A stretch of DNA of 64,000 bases from JAGZEG01 sp963930185 (GCA_963930185.1 CAWVLT010000064.1:38047-102046), one strand, 5' to 3'. Shown: positions 26,601 through 34,244, counted from the first letter of the stretch. Made by a program: numbers and translations. Notes: a model not told the origin generated them from the letters alone.

Positions 26601-27719
26601 AACCTGGGAGACGGGCAGATTGGCGAGGTGACTCTGGAGGAGTACCTGGGCGAAGAGGCCCCCGACGAGACCGCGGCGCTGCCGTCTGGCTTCGACGACG
26701 CGAACAACGCGACGCCGCTCAAGCCGCCCGCGACACCAGGCGAGCCGCCCCGCCTCGTTCCCGAGTTCGTGAGCATCAGGGAGCTGGAGCCCGCATGCGT
26801 CCCCTGCGAGCCGCTGCGCGCGGGGACGTTCTCGTACTCCTCGATCGCCACCCGGGCCCAGGACGAGACACCCGCCCCCGGCGCGACGGTCGAGGGGGCG
26901 AGCGACCCGGACGAAACCCCACGCGGCAAGCCCCTGCTCTTTGAGCGCGCCCTGCTGAGCGACGAGTCCGAGGTGCTTCCCTACGAACCGGGCGAAGACA
27001 GCGCACGCGACCACGAGGCGGGCGACGGCAGCAAGCCCGGCATCGCGGGCGACCCGACCGCCCTTGGCTCGGCGTTCCACCTCGTCGCCCAGTGGATGGC
27101 AGAGGTCTGCATGGCAGGTGTCCCCACAGCCGGCGGCCCGCACCTCGTGACGGGGGCCGCAGCGGGCTCGGGCGCCGGCCTGCCCGACCCGGACGACAGG
27201 CGCCTGCTCGCGTCCCTGCGCACCTGGGGGGCCAGCCCGGCGTTCCTCCCCCGACTGCGCGAGGCGGTCGAGCGCTGGCGTGGCTCGCAGGTCGCCCATG
27301 AAGCGCTGACATACGCGACCCTGACCGCCGAGGCGCCCATCTTCGCGACCCTGCTAGGAGCCTCGGGCGAGCCGTTGCACCTGGAGGGATCGATCGACCT
27401 GCTCTGCCATAAAGCGAGCGAGCCCCCGGCAGGCCAGCGCGCGCTCGTGGTCGACTACAAGACGGGCGGCTCCGCCAGCGAGACGAGCAGCCAGCTCGAG
27501 GACAAGCACCGCCTGCAGGCGGTGTGCTACGCCTACGCCGTGCTGAACGACGGCTTTGATGGGGTTGACCTACGCTTCGTGCGCGTTGAGCAGCCCGATC
27601 CCGTCACGCCCGACCAGCCGCAGGTCATCTCCTACTCCTTTGAGCGGGACCAGCTGCAGGAGCTTGCCGACGCCATCCGCCAGGCGCGCGCCGCATCGAT
27701 GAGGGGACGGGGCAGGTGA
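23613..27719 (+). CDS. addA: ATP-dependent helicase/nuclease subunit A
   Basis: The 1368-residue UvrD-family helicase has Walker A GAGSGKT (residues 26-32), motif Ia TFTDLAAGEIKAR, Walker B LVMVDEFQDTSALQ near 405, motif III GDTQQSIYRFRGAD, motif V IMTIHASKGLEFP and motif VI KSYVGMTRPRELL. A RecB-type nuclease closes the protein: EGSIDLL, LVVDYKTGG and HRLQAVCYAY. It acts with AddB in end resection and recombination. The ATG follows the addB stop directly, so the two are co-translated. A long acidic, Pro-rich linker (about 1010-1130) separates helicase and nuclease. Length is somewhat above the usual 1200-1250. Confidence 0.94.
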   Translation: MDLSTFTDDQRACVTCVDRPLLVSAGAGSGKTFMLTQRIAYALLNPEQSGVHGIDQILAITFTDLAAGEIKARVRSTLRAEGLVEQALAVDSSWISTIHGMCSRILHEHALDLGLDPQFTLLDDTDRSALLREAVNEAVAGVTLGRPDAGGQAESTEGDSEEEASWSERDDETDGAGEGPGGERPFASGDFALLFSEYEGSSGSSKVGRMVEDLLEAAANVRGGLDAVVCGPDPLSAHDIALAVHDELVTINARAREKGISKNGLQKRASKWSTTALDRTMDPQTGIAAFERLLADRGLTYEQLAGALCAFNPKFSRGSVPDDLKADNLDFRLAYDQACLECLTGLAHQPRTQLVELARRAQAIFERKKRELCALDQNDLLLVTLDALERNLGGVADEYADKFSLVMVDEFQDTSALQIAIISHLDGANHARLCTVGDTQQSIYRFRGADVDTYRAHKVQMRGEEVGACYRQLDRNWRSHGDIIEFVNRVFAQDEVFGSGPDSEFIQLGYDENHAAKNDFDLDVPRVDLLLATGRRSGGRVQAPSGSQRLQVEARAIARRFMALHGAGEGHPDRDWGDMVILLGRMSNADTYAQALRDLGIPCVIAGGSIFSRAAESRAVCHLACAVANPHDDEAVLAVLQGDMFGLSPDELLRLATDEDGRRRGLWAGLCAAKDTDPSPRVRLAAACLCEAVAEAGREAPSRVLTRAVLSSGWLDRLQAEGEQGMAMGANVLKALRLAASLECDPHAPRAMASVAARMRTKFDEGMKEAPGALNAQGQNAVRIMTIHASKGLEFPIVAMAEFYAPGMTSKSALAIETIGEDLFVALGPGRSCKEKRPFEQLRYYATTDRSKQLEALRKLQEENAQPYAQEETVDPRDAQTASDFFNAVKAHAQAGELAEMRRKSYVGMTRPRELLIVAAHPCEASKTGALRKRGLLYPDVLDDVRRAFASGDTDLKTQPDGYEFPSSFGTPRSIAVTCEHIHMEKIDGMVVLKDVNLGDGQIGEVTLEEYLGEEAPDETAALPSGFDDANNATPLKPPATPGEPPRLVPEFVSIRELEPACVPCEPLRAGTFSYSSIATRAQDETPAPGATVEGASDPDETPRGKPLLFERALLSDESEVLPYEPGEDSARDHEAGDGSKPGIAGDPTALGSAFHLVAQWMAEVCMAGVPTAGGPHLVTGAAAGSGAGLPDPDDRRLLASLRTWGASPAFLPRLREAVERWRGSQVAHEALTYATLTAEAPIFATLLGASGEPLHLEGSIDLLCHKASEPPAGQRALVVDYKTGGSASETSSQLEDKHRLQAVCYAYAVLNDGFDGVDLRFVRVEQPDPVTPDQPQVISYSFERDQLQELADAIRQARAASMRGRGR

Positions 27720-29119
27720 GGACCCCCACGCTGTCGAAGATCTCCCGAACGCATCGCCGCCGTCATGTGCGCAGGGGCGTCCTCCACGCGTTTCTCGTCG
27801 CCTGCATCTGCCTTGTCATCTGCGCGACGAGCGCGCTGCTGGTGCGCTCGGTACAGGAGCATCTGGGGGCAGGCGTGGTCGAGGCGCCCACCATCGAGCT
27901 GGCCGCGAGCCACGGTCCCGCGGCCACGGGTGCGTTCCAAGCCCAGCTGTCCTATTCCGACATGACCGTCTCGGGCAGCGTGGAGGCCGTGACGACCGTG
28001 GCGTGGGACGACGAGTGGTTCTTCCAGGACCCCGACGTCTACAACCACGAGCTCGCCACGACCTGCGCGGTGCTTTCGGCCATAGCCAACGCCGAGTCGG
28101 CCTACTACCAGCCAAACTCCGGTGCGCCGGCCTACACCGAGGAGGCCCTGTCGAAGCTGGGGTTCTCCGAGGTGTCCACCACCTCGTACCAGTACCGAAG
28201 CCAGATCATCGACGAGCTGCTCAACCTCGTGACCAACCACAGCGACGTTGTCGCCTATTCGCTGGCGAGCAAGCAGATACGCTCGAGCGAGGGCGAGACC
28301 CGCACCCTGCTGCTCGTGATGGTGCGCGGATCCTACGGCTCGGAGTGGCTCAGCAACGTCAATCTGGACGGGCCTGCGACCTCAGACGACGAGAGCCCCT
28401 CCGAAACCACGGGCACAGGCGAGGGCGAGGCGACGGGCGACCCCGTCGCGGAGGCCGAGGAGGACAACCACTTTGGGTTCATGACGGCTGCCCAGGGCGT
28501 CATCGACGACCTTTCCGAACACGCCTCGGAGTCGGCCGACGAGGTCGTCGTGCTGCTCTGCGGCCACAGCCGGGGAGGCGCCATCGCCAACCTCGCCGCA
28601 GCCTATGCCGATGACATCGCGCAGACGCCGCGCGCCATCGCGGCGCGCGACGCCATCTACGCCTACACGTTCGCCGCCCCCAGGTCCACCACCGCCCCGG
28701 ACATGCACGACGAGGCGTACGGCAACATCTTCAACCTGGCGGTGCCCTCGGACCTAGTGCCGAACTTTCCGCTTGAGAGCTGGGGATACGGCCGCTTTGG
28801 AGTCGATCTCGAACTGCCCGGCTACGCCGACGAGGTCTTCGTGGAGACCTATCCCATCATGCAGGCGGCGTACCTGCGCAACACCGGGATCCCCTCGCAA
28901 TGCGACCCCCTTGACGAACGGTCGGTTGACGAGCTCGTCGAAAAGCTCGAGGAGGACATCCCCACGCCCGAGCGCCTGCGAAGGCCGAGCAGCCTCTGGT
29001 CGCTGGCAACGAGACTGCTGCACGACATCGACCTCAGAAGCGTCATCGGAAGCCACTACCCCAGCACGTACATCGCTTGGATGCAGGCGATTGACTCAGA
29101 CGACCTGCAGGTTTGGTGA
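27716..29119 (+). CDS. Membrane-anchored or exported lipase class 3-like alpha/beta hydrolase
   Basis: The 467-residue protein starts at a GTG that overlaps the addA stop (GTGA). A basic N-terminus (RTHRRRHVRRG) and one hydrophobic segment (residues about 24-43) suggest a signal anchor. The nucleophile elbow is CGHSRGGAIANLAA with Ser285, and the acid and His are probably in PSDLVPNFP and GSHYPSTY. This pattern matches the lipase class 3 and Mbeg1-like families. An acidic Ser/Thr/Glu-rich insert (residues about 220-247) precedes the elbow. The substrate is unknown. Co-transcription with addBA is likely from the overlap, but a functional link is not obvious. Confidence 0.75.
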   Translation: MRTPTLSKISRTHRRRHVRRGVLHAFLVACICLVICATSALLVRSVQEHLGAGVVEAPTIELAASHGPAATGAFQAQLSYSDMTVSGSVEAVTTVAWDDEWFFQDPDVYNHELATTCAVLSAIANAESAYYQPNSGAPAYTEEALSKLGFSEVSTTSYQYRSQIIDELLNLVTNHSDVVAYSLASKQIRSSEGETRTLLLVMVRGSYGSEWLSNVNLDGPATSDDESPSETTGTGEGEATGDPVAEAEEDNHFGFMTAAQGVIDDLSEHASESADEVVVLLCGHSRGGAIANLAAAYADDIAQTPRAIAARDAIYAYTFAAPRSTTAPDMHDEAYGNIFNLAVPSDLVPNFPLESWGYGRFGVDLELPGYADEVFVETYPIMQAAYLRNTGIPSQCDPLDERSVDELVEKLEEDIPTPERLRRPSSLWSLATRLLHDIDLRSVIGSHYPSTYIAWMQAIDSDDLQVW

Positions 29120-29168
29120 TCCCCAGGCGGCATGTCCGGCCAGCGGACGGCGGCACCCACGGCGGCGC

Positions 29169-29489
29169 CTACAGCCCCGCCTCCCAGCGGCAGGCGGCCA
29201 TGTCGACATGGGTTTCGTCGCGGAAGGTCACGCCCTCCTGCTCGAGCAGGGAGCGCTGGACGTCGGGGCCGCCAAAGGCGAACCCCTCGCAAATGCCACC
29301 GTCGGCAAAGACCACGCGGTGACAAGGCACCAAGCCCGGCCGGGGGTTGGAATGCAGGGCAAAGCCGACGTAGCGCGCCTTGCGCGGCTCGCCCACCAGG
29401 CGTGCGATCTGCCCGTACGTCGCAACCTGCCCGCAGGGAATCTGCTCGACCATGTCATACACGCGCTCGAAGAAGCCCTCGTCTCGCAT
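29169..29489 (-). CDS. MGMT-family DNA alkyltransferase-like protein
   Basis: The 106-residue protein contains only the DNA-binding and active-site part of O6-methylguanine-DNA methyltransferase. It has YDMVEQIPCGQVATYGQIA (helix-turn-helix), an Arg-rich recognition segment and VPCHRVVFADG with the acceptor Cys. Alkyltransferase-like proteins of this size usually have Trp or Ala in place of Cys. This one keeps Cys, so it may be a minimal active enzyme. It lies 10 nt after the stop of the release-factor-like gene, in the same operon. Confidence 0.85.
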   Translation of the reverse strand: MRDEGFFERVYDMVEQIPCGQVATYGQIARLVGEPRKARYVGFALHSNPRPGLVPCHRVVFADGGICEGFAFGGPDVQRSLLEQEGVTFRDETHVDMAACRWEAGL

Positions 29490-29499
29490 CCAGATCACC

Positions 29500-30006
29500 C
29501 TACCACTCGTTGCGATCGACACGGGCGCGCAGGCTCTTCTTCTGGCTGGCGCGATGCTTGGCCTGCAGGCGACGCTCCTTCTGAACGCGCGATACCTTGG
29601 TCTTCTTGCGGGGCTTCGGGACACGCGAGCGTCGCTCGAAGACGGCCCGCAGCTTGGCGAGGCATGCCTGGCGGTTCTGTAGCTGGCTGCGCGACTCGCG
29701 GCAGACCACCACGACGCCCGTGGGAACGTGACGCATGCGCACCGCGGAGTCGGTCGTGTTGACGCCCTGGCCGCCCGGCCCCGTCGCCCGAAACACGTCA
29801 ACCACGCAGTCACGCAGGATCTGCTCGGACGTCTGGGCGGCAAAGACGGCGTAGTCGCGGTGCGACAGCGCCGGGCGAGCCTCTTCCGCAGGCGCGGCCG
29901 ACGCATCGACATGCTCCAAGAATGCGTCGCCCGCGGCGAACCCGGCACCCGTATCACGGGGCGGCCTGCCCGCCGCACCGCCCTGCTTTGCCCTGTTGTC
30001 AGCCAT
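29500..30006 (-). CDS. ArfB/PrfH-type peptide chain release factor-like protein
   Basis: The 168-residue protein has the RF1/RF2 catalytic domain without stop-codon recognition domains. The GGQ is at residues 78-80 in TGPGGQGVNTTDSAVRM, followed by HVPTGVVVVCRESRSQLQNR. The C-terminal 40 residues are very basic (KPRKKTKVSRVQKERR), as in ArfB, where the tail enters the empty mRNA channel of stalled ribosomes. The first 45 residues are low-complexity. It probably releases peptides on stalled or damaged ribosomes. The ATG at 30006 follows GGGGTGAGAAGC, and a good promoter lies 37-65 bp upstream. Confidence 0.85.
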   Translation of the reverse strand: MADNRAKQGGAAGRPPRDTGAGFAAGDAFLEHVDASAAPAEEARPALSHRDYAVFAAQTSEQILRDCVVDVFRATGPGGQGVNTTDSAVRMRHVPTGVVVVCRESRSQLQNRQACLAKLRAVFERRSRVPKPRKKTKVSRVQKERRLQAKHRASQKKSLRARVDRNEW

Positions 30007-30042
30007 GCTTCTCACCCCACACCCGTCGTTGTGACCGCCACC

Positions 30043-30071
30043 AGTATATCCAAGTGGAAGATCGCCGGCAA
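30043..30071 (-). promoter_or_regulatory. Promoter of the release-factor-like/MGMT pair
   Basis: On the minus strand TTGCCG (30071-30066), a 17-bp spacer and TATACT (30048-30043) match sigma-70 consensus well. It lies in the 111-bp gap between divergent genes. Confidence 0.6.
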
Positions 30072-30117
30072 AGCGGGTACGATACGCCCGAGAACCCAGG
30101 GGCGGAGGCGATCCAAG

Positions 30118-31551
30118 ATGGACATGCGCGAGTACGTGGCTGCATTCGACCAGGTGCGCATCGACTTTGAGCGCGACGTGGCCGAGTTCGGCCTGCCTTT
30201 TGAGCAAGGGGAGTCCTCGCCCCGAAAGCTGCGCGACGAGGTTGCCGCCCGGACGGGATGTCACTGCGAGAACTGCTCCGCGAGCCTTTGGAGGAAGTGG
30301 ATCTCGCCCGCATGCGTGGCCTGCCGTACGGGCGAGCGCACGGAGACGTTCTTCGTGTCGCTGGCGTGCAACCGCGACTGCTACTTCTGCTTCAACCCCA
30401 ACCAGGTGGACTACGAGTACCACCGCACCCACAGGCGCGACATCGCCTCTGAGCTCGAGAGCCAGCACGCCGCCGGTGCCCATTTCGACTTTCTTGCTGT
30501 GACGGGAGGCGAGCCCCTGCTCTTCAAGGACGAGGTCCTCGCCTTCCTCGAGAAGGCACGCGAGCTCTACCCCCATGCCCACACGCGCCTATACACCAAC
30601 GGCGACCTGCTCGACGAGGTCACCGCCCGACAGCTCGCGAAGGCGGGGCTGCACGAGATACGGTTCAGCGTCAAGCCGGAAGACGTCTCGCAGGCTGTGG
30701 GCGATCAGTCCGCGGGCAGTCAATCCAAGGATCCCGGCAGTCAGACGCGCGGACTCCGAAGCACCCTCGGCACCATCGCGATGGCGGTGGACATCATCCC
30801 CGACGTCATGGTGGAGATGCCGGTGATTCCCGGCTCCCTCGCGCAGATGAAGGGGCTTCTCCTGCGTCTGGACGAGCTGGGCGTCCGCGGGATCAACCTG
30901 CTCGAGTTCTGCTTCCCCCTCGCCAACGCCGGGGCCTTTCGGGAGCACGGGTTCGAGCTGCGCAAGAACCCCTATGCCGTCCTCTACAACTACTGGTACG
31001 CCGGCGGCCTGCCCATCGCAGGCAGCGAGGGCGAGTGCCTCGCCCTGCTCGAGTTGGCCGAGAAGCGCGACCTCGCGCTCGGCGTGCACTACTGCTCGCT
31101 GGACAACAAGAACACGGGGCAGGTATACCAGCAGAACAAGGGCTTCCTGCTCGATCCTGCGTTCAGGGAGGCACGCCCCTGGCTGGACATGGACGGGCAG
31201 GACCACTTCCTCAAGTGCGCCAAGGCATTCGGCGCCGACGCGAAGACCGTCGCCGACGTCCTGCGAGATCGTGCCGCCAACGCCTTGATGGGCGCTTCGG
31301 CAGGTGCTCCCCTAGCCAGCGCCGCGGACGCGCACGCCACGGGCGGCCACCACGCCCCGCAGGGATATACCTGGGAATACGATGCGACAATACCCCAGGT
31401 CTCGTTCAATCGCAGCCTTGCGGGCGAGGTCCGGTGCCTGCTACCGGCTGTCGAGCTCGCGACGAGCTACCAGATCGTCGAGTTCGACGGACGGGCCCCG
31501 CAGCTCAGGGAAGTTGCATGCATACCGGATGCGCCGGCCGAAAAAGCATGA
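30118..31551 (+). CDS. Radical SAM protein with an N-terminal cysteine cluster
   Basis: The 477-residue protein carries the radical SAM signature CNRDCYFC (Cys84, Cys88, Cys91), which binds the [4Fe-4S] cluster that cleaves S-adenosylmethionine, and the SAM-binding VTGGEPLLF. Just before it is a zinc-ribbon-like set: Cys48, Cys50, Cys53, Cys66, Cys69. Later conserved-looking segments are HTRLYTNGDLL, VEMPVIPGS, NLLEFCFPL and GVHYCSLDNKN. The substrate cannot be told; the layout differs from PflA-type activases and from SPASM maturases, which have the extra Cys at the C-terminus. The ATG at 30118 follows GGCGGAGG. The Ser/Gln-rich stretch around residues 198-218 may be a linker. Confidence 0.75.
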   Translation: MDMREYVAAFDQVRIDFERDVAEFGLPFEQGESSPRKLRDEVAARTGCHCENCSASLWRKWISPACVACRTGERTETFFVSLACNRDCYFCFNPNQVDYEYHRTHRRDIASELESQHAAGAHFDFLAVTGGEPLLFKDEVLAFLEKARELYPHAHTRLYTNGDLLDEVTARQLAKAGLHEIRFSVKPEDVSQAVGDQSAGSQSKDPGSQTRGLRSTLGTIAMAVDIIPDVMVEMPVIPGSLAQMKGLLLRLDELGVRGINLLEFCFPLANAGAFREHGFELRKNPYAVLYNYWYAGGLPIAGSEGECLALLELAEKRDLALGVHYCSLDNKNTGQVYQQNKGFLLDPAFREARPWLDMDGQDHFLKCAKAFGADAKTVADVLRDRAANALMGASAGAPLASAADAHATGGHHAPQGYTWEYDATIPQVSFNRSLAGEVRCLLPAVELATSYQIVEFDGRAPQLREVACIPDAPAEKA

Positions 31552-31564
31552 GCCATTGCCAGCG

Positions 31565-31846
31565 ATGAGATCGTTTCTTTCGAGTCATACGGCAATGCAT
31601 CATGCACCAGCTCGGGAGCAATCAATAAAAACGGGCAAAGCAAAACATTACTTCAAGCCTGACTATTCGTTCGAACAGTTCGAGGATGATTACGTCGTCG
31701 CCTTCTACGGGGATGTCCATTTCACATACAATGGAAATGGCTATAGAATCTAGCTCCCGGGATTCGATGAAATTGTCATTGTAGATGACGACGATAAGTT
31801 TGTGCCAGTCTATAAAAGCACGATGAAGGACTGGCCGAGCGAGTAG
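31565..31846 (+). pseudogene. Broken small gene with an in-frame amber codon
   Basis: An open frame from ATG 31565 reaches a TAG at 31751-31753 and then continues in frame for 30 more codons to TAG at 31844-31846. The text on both sides reads as one protein (HFTYNGNGYRI, stop, LPGFDEIVIVDDDDKFVPVY). A nonsense mutation in a gene of about 93 codons is the simplest reading. Local GC is clearly lower than in the flanking genes. No family is recognised. Confidence 0.4.
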
Positions 31847-32437
31847 GAAACCTCAACACAACAGAAGAAGCCGCAAGGTCGTTCCCGAACACTGCCGGGC
31901 GCGCTAGCGGCTTTCAAGGGAATTATACGCCATCCAAGAGGCGTGGAGAAAGACGATCCCGCCGTCCACCTGCGAATCAACCCAGGGACGGCGGGCGGTG
32001 ACGGCGGGCCTTCGGCTTCCAGTGCTGGACGCCCGTACCCTGCCGCATCCCCGACGATCTGTACCCCCCAGACACTGGCGGGTTTCACGCCGGGGCGAGT
32101 CGATGGAAGGCTCTTGTACTAAGCCATAGCACCAACCCTGATAACCTTACCACACGTCGAAACGAGATGCGCGCGGTATGCTTTGAATATCCGGGAGGCG
32201 CCTCGAATTAGAGGTTTTGACTGTCTCTTGGTTTCCCGACCTTCTGGTTTATATAGGCATGTCTCTCCCCCTGCTGAGATCAGAGTGGCGAGGTCAGCGC
32301 CAAGACAGGCACACCCAAAGCAACTGAGGGCTGCCAGGGCGATGCCTCAGGCCTTCGGACAGACAATGTCGAACAAGGGAAGCCAATCACAACAGGGGCG
32401 ATAGAATGATCGCATAGCAAAATCGGGCAGGGGAGTC
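31847..32437. other. Gene-poor interval in the accessory patch
   Basis: About 590 bp with no convincing gene on either strand. It contains an imperfect hairpin at 31868-31911 (AGCCGC/GCGGCT ends), a perfect 10-bp inverted repeat at 31958-31995 (CCCGCCGTCC/GGACGGCGGG) and mixed base composition. A short stretch near 32186 (AATATCCGGGAGGCGCCTCG) resembles the start of the gene at 32438 and may be a decayed relative. Confidence 0.5.
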
Positions 32438-32701
32438 ATGGATATCAGGGAAGCCTACCGGGTCATCATGGACAGCGGCGTCGTTCCGAGCGGCATGAAG
32501 CTCGCGGGCGCCGTGGCAAAGGACGGCGGATACTGCATAGCGTTCTCGCACCGCTATGACGACGGGTCGCCGATACCAGGGGAGCACGTGGTGCTGTTCG
32601 TCGGTCCGGGGCCAAGCGAACCGAGGGAGATAGTGAACCTGTCGGATGAGTTCTTCGACGTCTTGCGCTGTCCTCCGGTGGACGTGTCCGATCTAGCATA
32701 G
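32438..32701 (+). CDS. Small hypothetical protein (87 aa)
   Basis: The ATG follows GGGGAGTC, a plausible ribosome site. The 87-residue product (MDIREAYRVIMDSG at the start, HVVLFVGPGPSEPREIVN in the middle) is soluble, acidic at its end, and has codon use like real genes. No family is recognised. It sits in a patch of small orphan genes next to tRNA-Val and could be an immunity-type or island protein, but that is only context. Confidence 0.55.
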   Translation: MDIREAYRVIMDSGVVPSGMKLAGAVAKDGGYCIAFSHRYDDGSPIPGEHVVLFVGPGPSEPREIVNLSDEFFDVLRCPPVDVSDLA

Positions 32702-32705
32702 AGTT

Positions 32706-32738
32706 TTGTTGCACGGTTGTTGCACGGGCTTGTTGCGC
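32706..32738 (+). promoter_or_regulatory. Direct GTTGCAC repeats after the 87-aa gene
   Basis: GTTGCACGG occurs at 32708 and 32719 (11-bp period) and GTTGCGC at 32732. About 15 bp later AAGTGCAAAAC is a partial inverted copy. The cluster lies upstream of the two small genes at 32857 and 33027 and may be an operator. Confidence 0.35.
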
Positions 32739-32856
32739 AAAAGAAAAACCAAGTGCAAAACTAGGTGCTTCATACATAGCCCCTGGCATGCGATTTCATG
32801 GCGCAGGACTCTGCGGAGAGGAAGCGCATATACGAAGAGCGAACAAAGAGAAAACC

Positions 32857-33012
32857 ATGTCTCAAACAGGCCGAGAACAGGTTGAGCGGGCACGTTCCGA
32901 AGCGGTTGAACGCCGCCTGCTCGACGCCTATGGGCCTTCCAGCGAGCGGGGCCACGCCTGGGTGGCGCGAGGACGCCGGAGGGCGATAGAATGGGCGCGC
33001 ACCCACGGATAG
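32857..33012 (+). CDS. Possible small basic protein (51 aa)
   Basis: The ATG at 32857 follows AAAGAGAAAACC. The 51-residue product is Arg/Glu-rich and probably helical (REQVERARSEAVERRLLD). It ends 14 nt before the next small gene. No homology is recognised. A longer frame from 32788 has no good ribosome site. Confidence 0.35.
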   Translation: MSQTGREQVERARSEAVERRLLDAYGPSSERGHAWVARGRRRAIEWARTHG

Positions 33013-33026
33013 AACAGAGCCTAGAA

Positions 33027-33245
33027 ATGAGCATCCTTCGCCGAGTAGATGACAGGTTTAGGAAAGAGCACCCGTACCCAGACGATGGCGAACACGTCTA
33101 CTCTCGAATACTGGCCGAGCTGTCCTATTCCGAGCGCGAGGAGTGGAAGCGACAGGCGCTTGAGGTGGAGAGAATGGTGCCCGAGTACGGATCGTACGAC
33201 GCCGCCCTGGAAGCGTTCGAGAGGATGCACCCGGACGCGCCGTAG
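33027..33245 (+). CDS. Small hypothetical protein (72 aa)
   Basis: The ATG at 33027 follows AGAGCCTAGA. The 72-residue product looks helical and charged (RFRKEHPYPDDGEHVY, SEREEWKRQALEVERM, YDAALEAFERMHP). It probably forms a unit with the 51-residue frame just upstream and is followed by a strong terminator-like hairpin. Function is unknown. Confidence 0.5.
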   Translation: MSILRRVDDRFRKEHPYPDDGEHVYSRILAELSYSEREEWKRQALEVERMVPEYGSYDAALEAFERMHPDAP

Positions 33246-33270
33246 CCCGACAGCACGGAGGAAGTCCATT

Positions 33271-33302
33271 GGGCCCGTCCCGCACCGAGCGGGGCGGGCC
33301 CC
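33271..33302 (+). terminator. GC-rich hairpin after the small genes
   Basis: GGGCCCGTCCCGC (33271-33283) pairs with GCGGGGCGGGCCC (33289-33301) with one mismatch. CTCTCGTTG follows. It begins 26 nt after the stop of the 72-aa gene. Confidence 0.6.
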
Positions 33303-33568
33303 TCTCGTTGCGCACGCAAAGAGGGCGCGATGAGGAAACGCGTCCCTAGGAGGCCGCCAGGGCGTGCGGGACGCCCGCAATAGCAAGGTTTCAACAAGGT
33401 GGGAAATCCTCCCCGCCCCGGCGCGCGCTGCCCGACTTCATGCACAACATCGCCGATCAAGCAGTGAGAATTGGAGCCGCTCCGGGCAGGGCGCGGCCCC
33501 TTCTCACGCGTGTCCCAGATCATTCCCGGGCGCATTTAGATGTACAGAAGGTGTACGGGTGAGGTGTA

Positions 33569-33606
33569 CAAAAAGAAAAGGCCAGAGGCTTCATAGCCCC
33601 TGGCCT
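33569..33606 (-). terminator. Terminator of tRNA-Val
   Basis: On the minus strand AGGCCAGGGGCT, a 4-nt loop and AGCCTCTGGCCT are followed by TTTCTTTTTG, a classical intrinsic terminator, beginning 12 nt after the encoded CCA. Confidence 0.85.
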
Positions 33607-33617
33607 GCGCTTTTGGG

Positions 33618-33693
33618 TGGTGGGCGATGAGGGATTCGAACCCCCGGCCTTGTGCGTGTAAGGCACCTGCGCTAGCCGCTGCGCCAATCGCCC
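33618..33693 (-). tRNA. tRNA-Val (anticodon UAC)
   Basis: The minus strand folds as a complete cloverleaf: acceptor GGGCGAT/ATCGCCC, D-arm GCGC/GCGC, anticodon loop CTTACAC with UAC, and T-arm GGGGG-TTCGAAT-CCCTC with one G-T pair. Discriminator A and the CCA end are encoded in the DNA. It reads valine codons GUA and GUG, and perhaps more. Confidence 0.97.
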
Positions 33694-34244
33694 AGTTGAT
33701 AACTGTGTTAGCCTACCATAACCGAGAACATCTTACCGCCAAAACGGTGCAAAGAAGAAAGTCTCCCTCATATCTCTTTCACGCCCCCTTCACACCTCTC
33801 TCGAGGTCCCCCTTCGTAGCCTTACTGCGTTTCCAGGCAGGCCACAAGGAGCGCAGCACCAATAGTCAAAGATCAGAGGGGGGGGGTTACACTGATCAGC
33901 TCAGCTCAAATGAGCAAAACCCTCTCAAGTTGCCTTAGATTGGTCGAAGTGTGCCGATGAGACCGAGCGTCAATTCGCATTCTTCCAACGTGGTTTTGGG
34001 CGATCACGTTTGCAACACCTGCCACCTGCGCTTTTTCAAACGGACATCATCCAAGGCACAGCATTGACACGGCATCGACAACCAGATCCGAAGTCCCGGA
34101 CGCCACCATCAAACCCGCAAGCGCCACACTTCGGGGCATCCGAGGCACATTCGCTCGATTTTGCCTATAGGCAGCACCGGCCGAGGGTTTCCTCAAGACG
34201 CACGGGGTCAATTTCGGGCCATGCCCCCACGCAGCAAGGCCTGC
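33694..34244. other. Gene-free region with a G9 tract and hairpin
   Basis: About 550 bp of lower GC with no convincing gene. It contains the tRNA promoter, a run of nine G (33878-33886) inside a potential hairpin (AGAGGG with CCCTCT about 40 nt later, and GATCAG/CTGATC), and nothing else clear. Confidence 0.5.
33715..33742 (-). promoter_or_regulatory. Promoter of tRNA-Val
   Basis: On the minus strand TTGGCG (33742-33737), a 16-bp spacer and TATGGT (33720-33715) end 21 bp before the tRNA 5' end. Confidence 0.5.

Noticed and set aside
31559..31580. GCGATGAG near 31562 as a possible attachment-site repeat of the tRNA-Val 3' end
   Set aside because: Only eight bases match the tRNA end, which is expected by chance in this length.
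31810..32088. A 92-codon minus-strand frame in the accessory patch
   Set aside because: No ribosome site, Pro/Gly-rich composition, and it overlaps inverted repeats.
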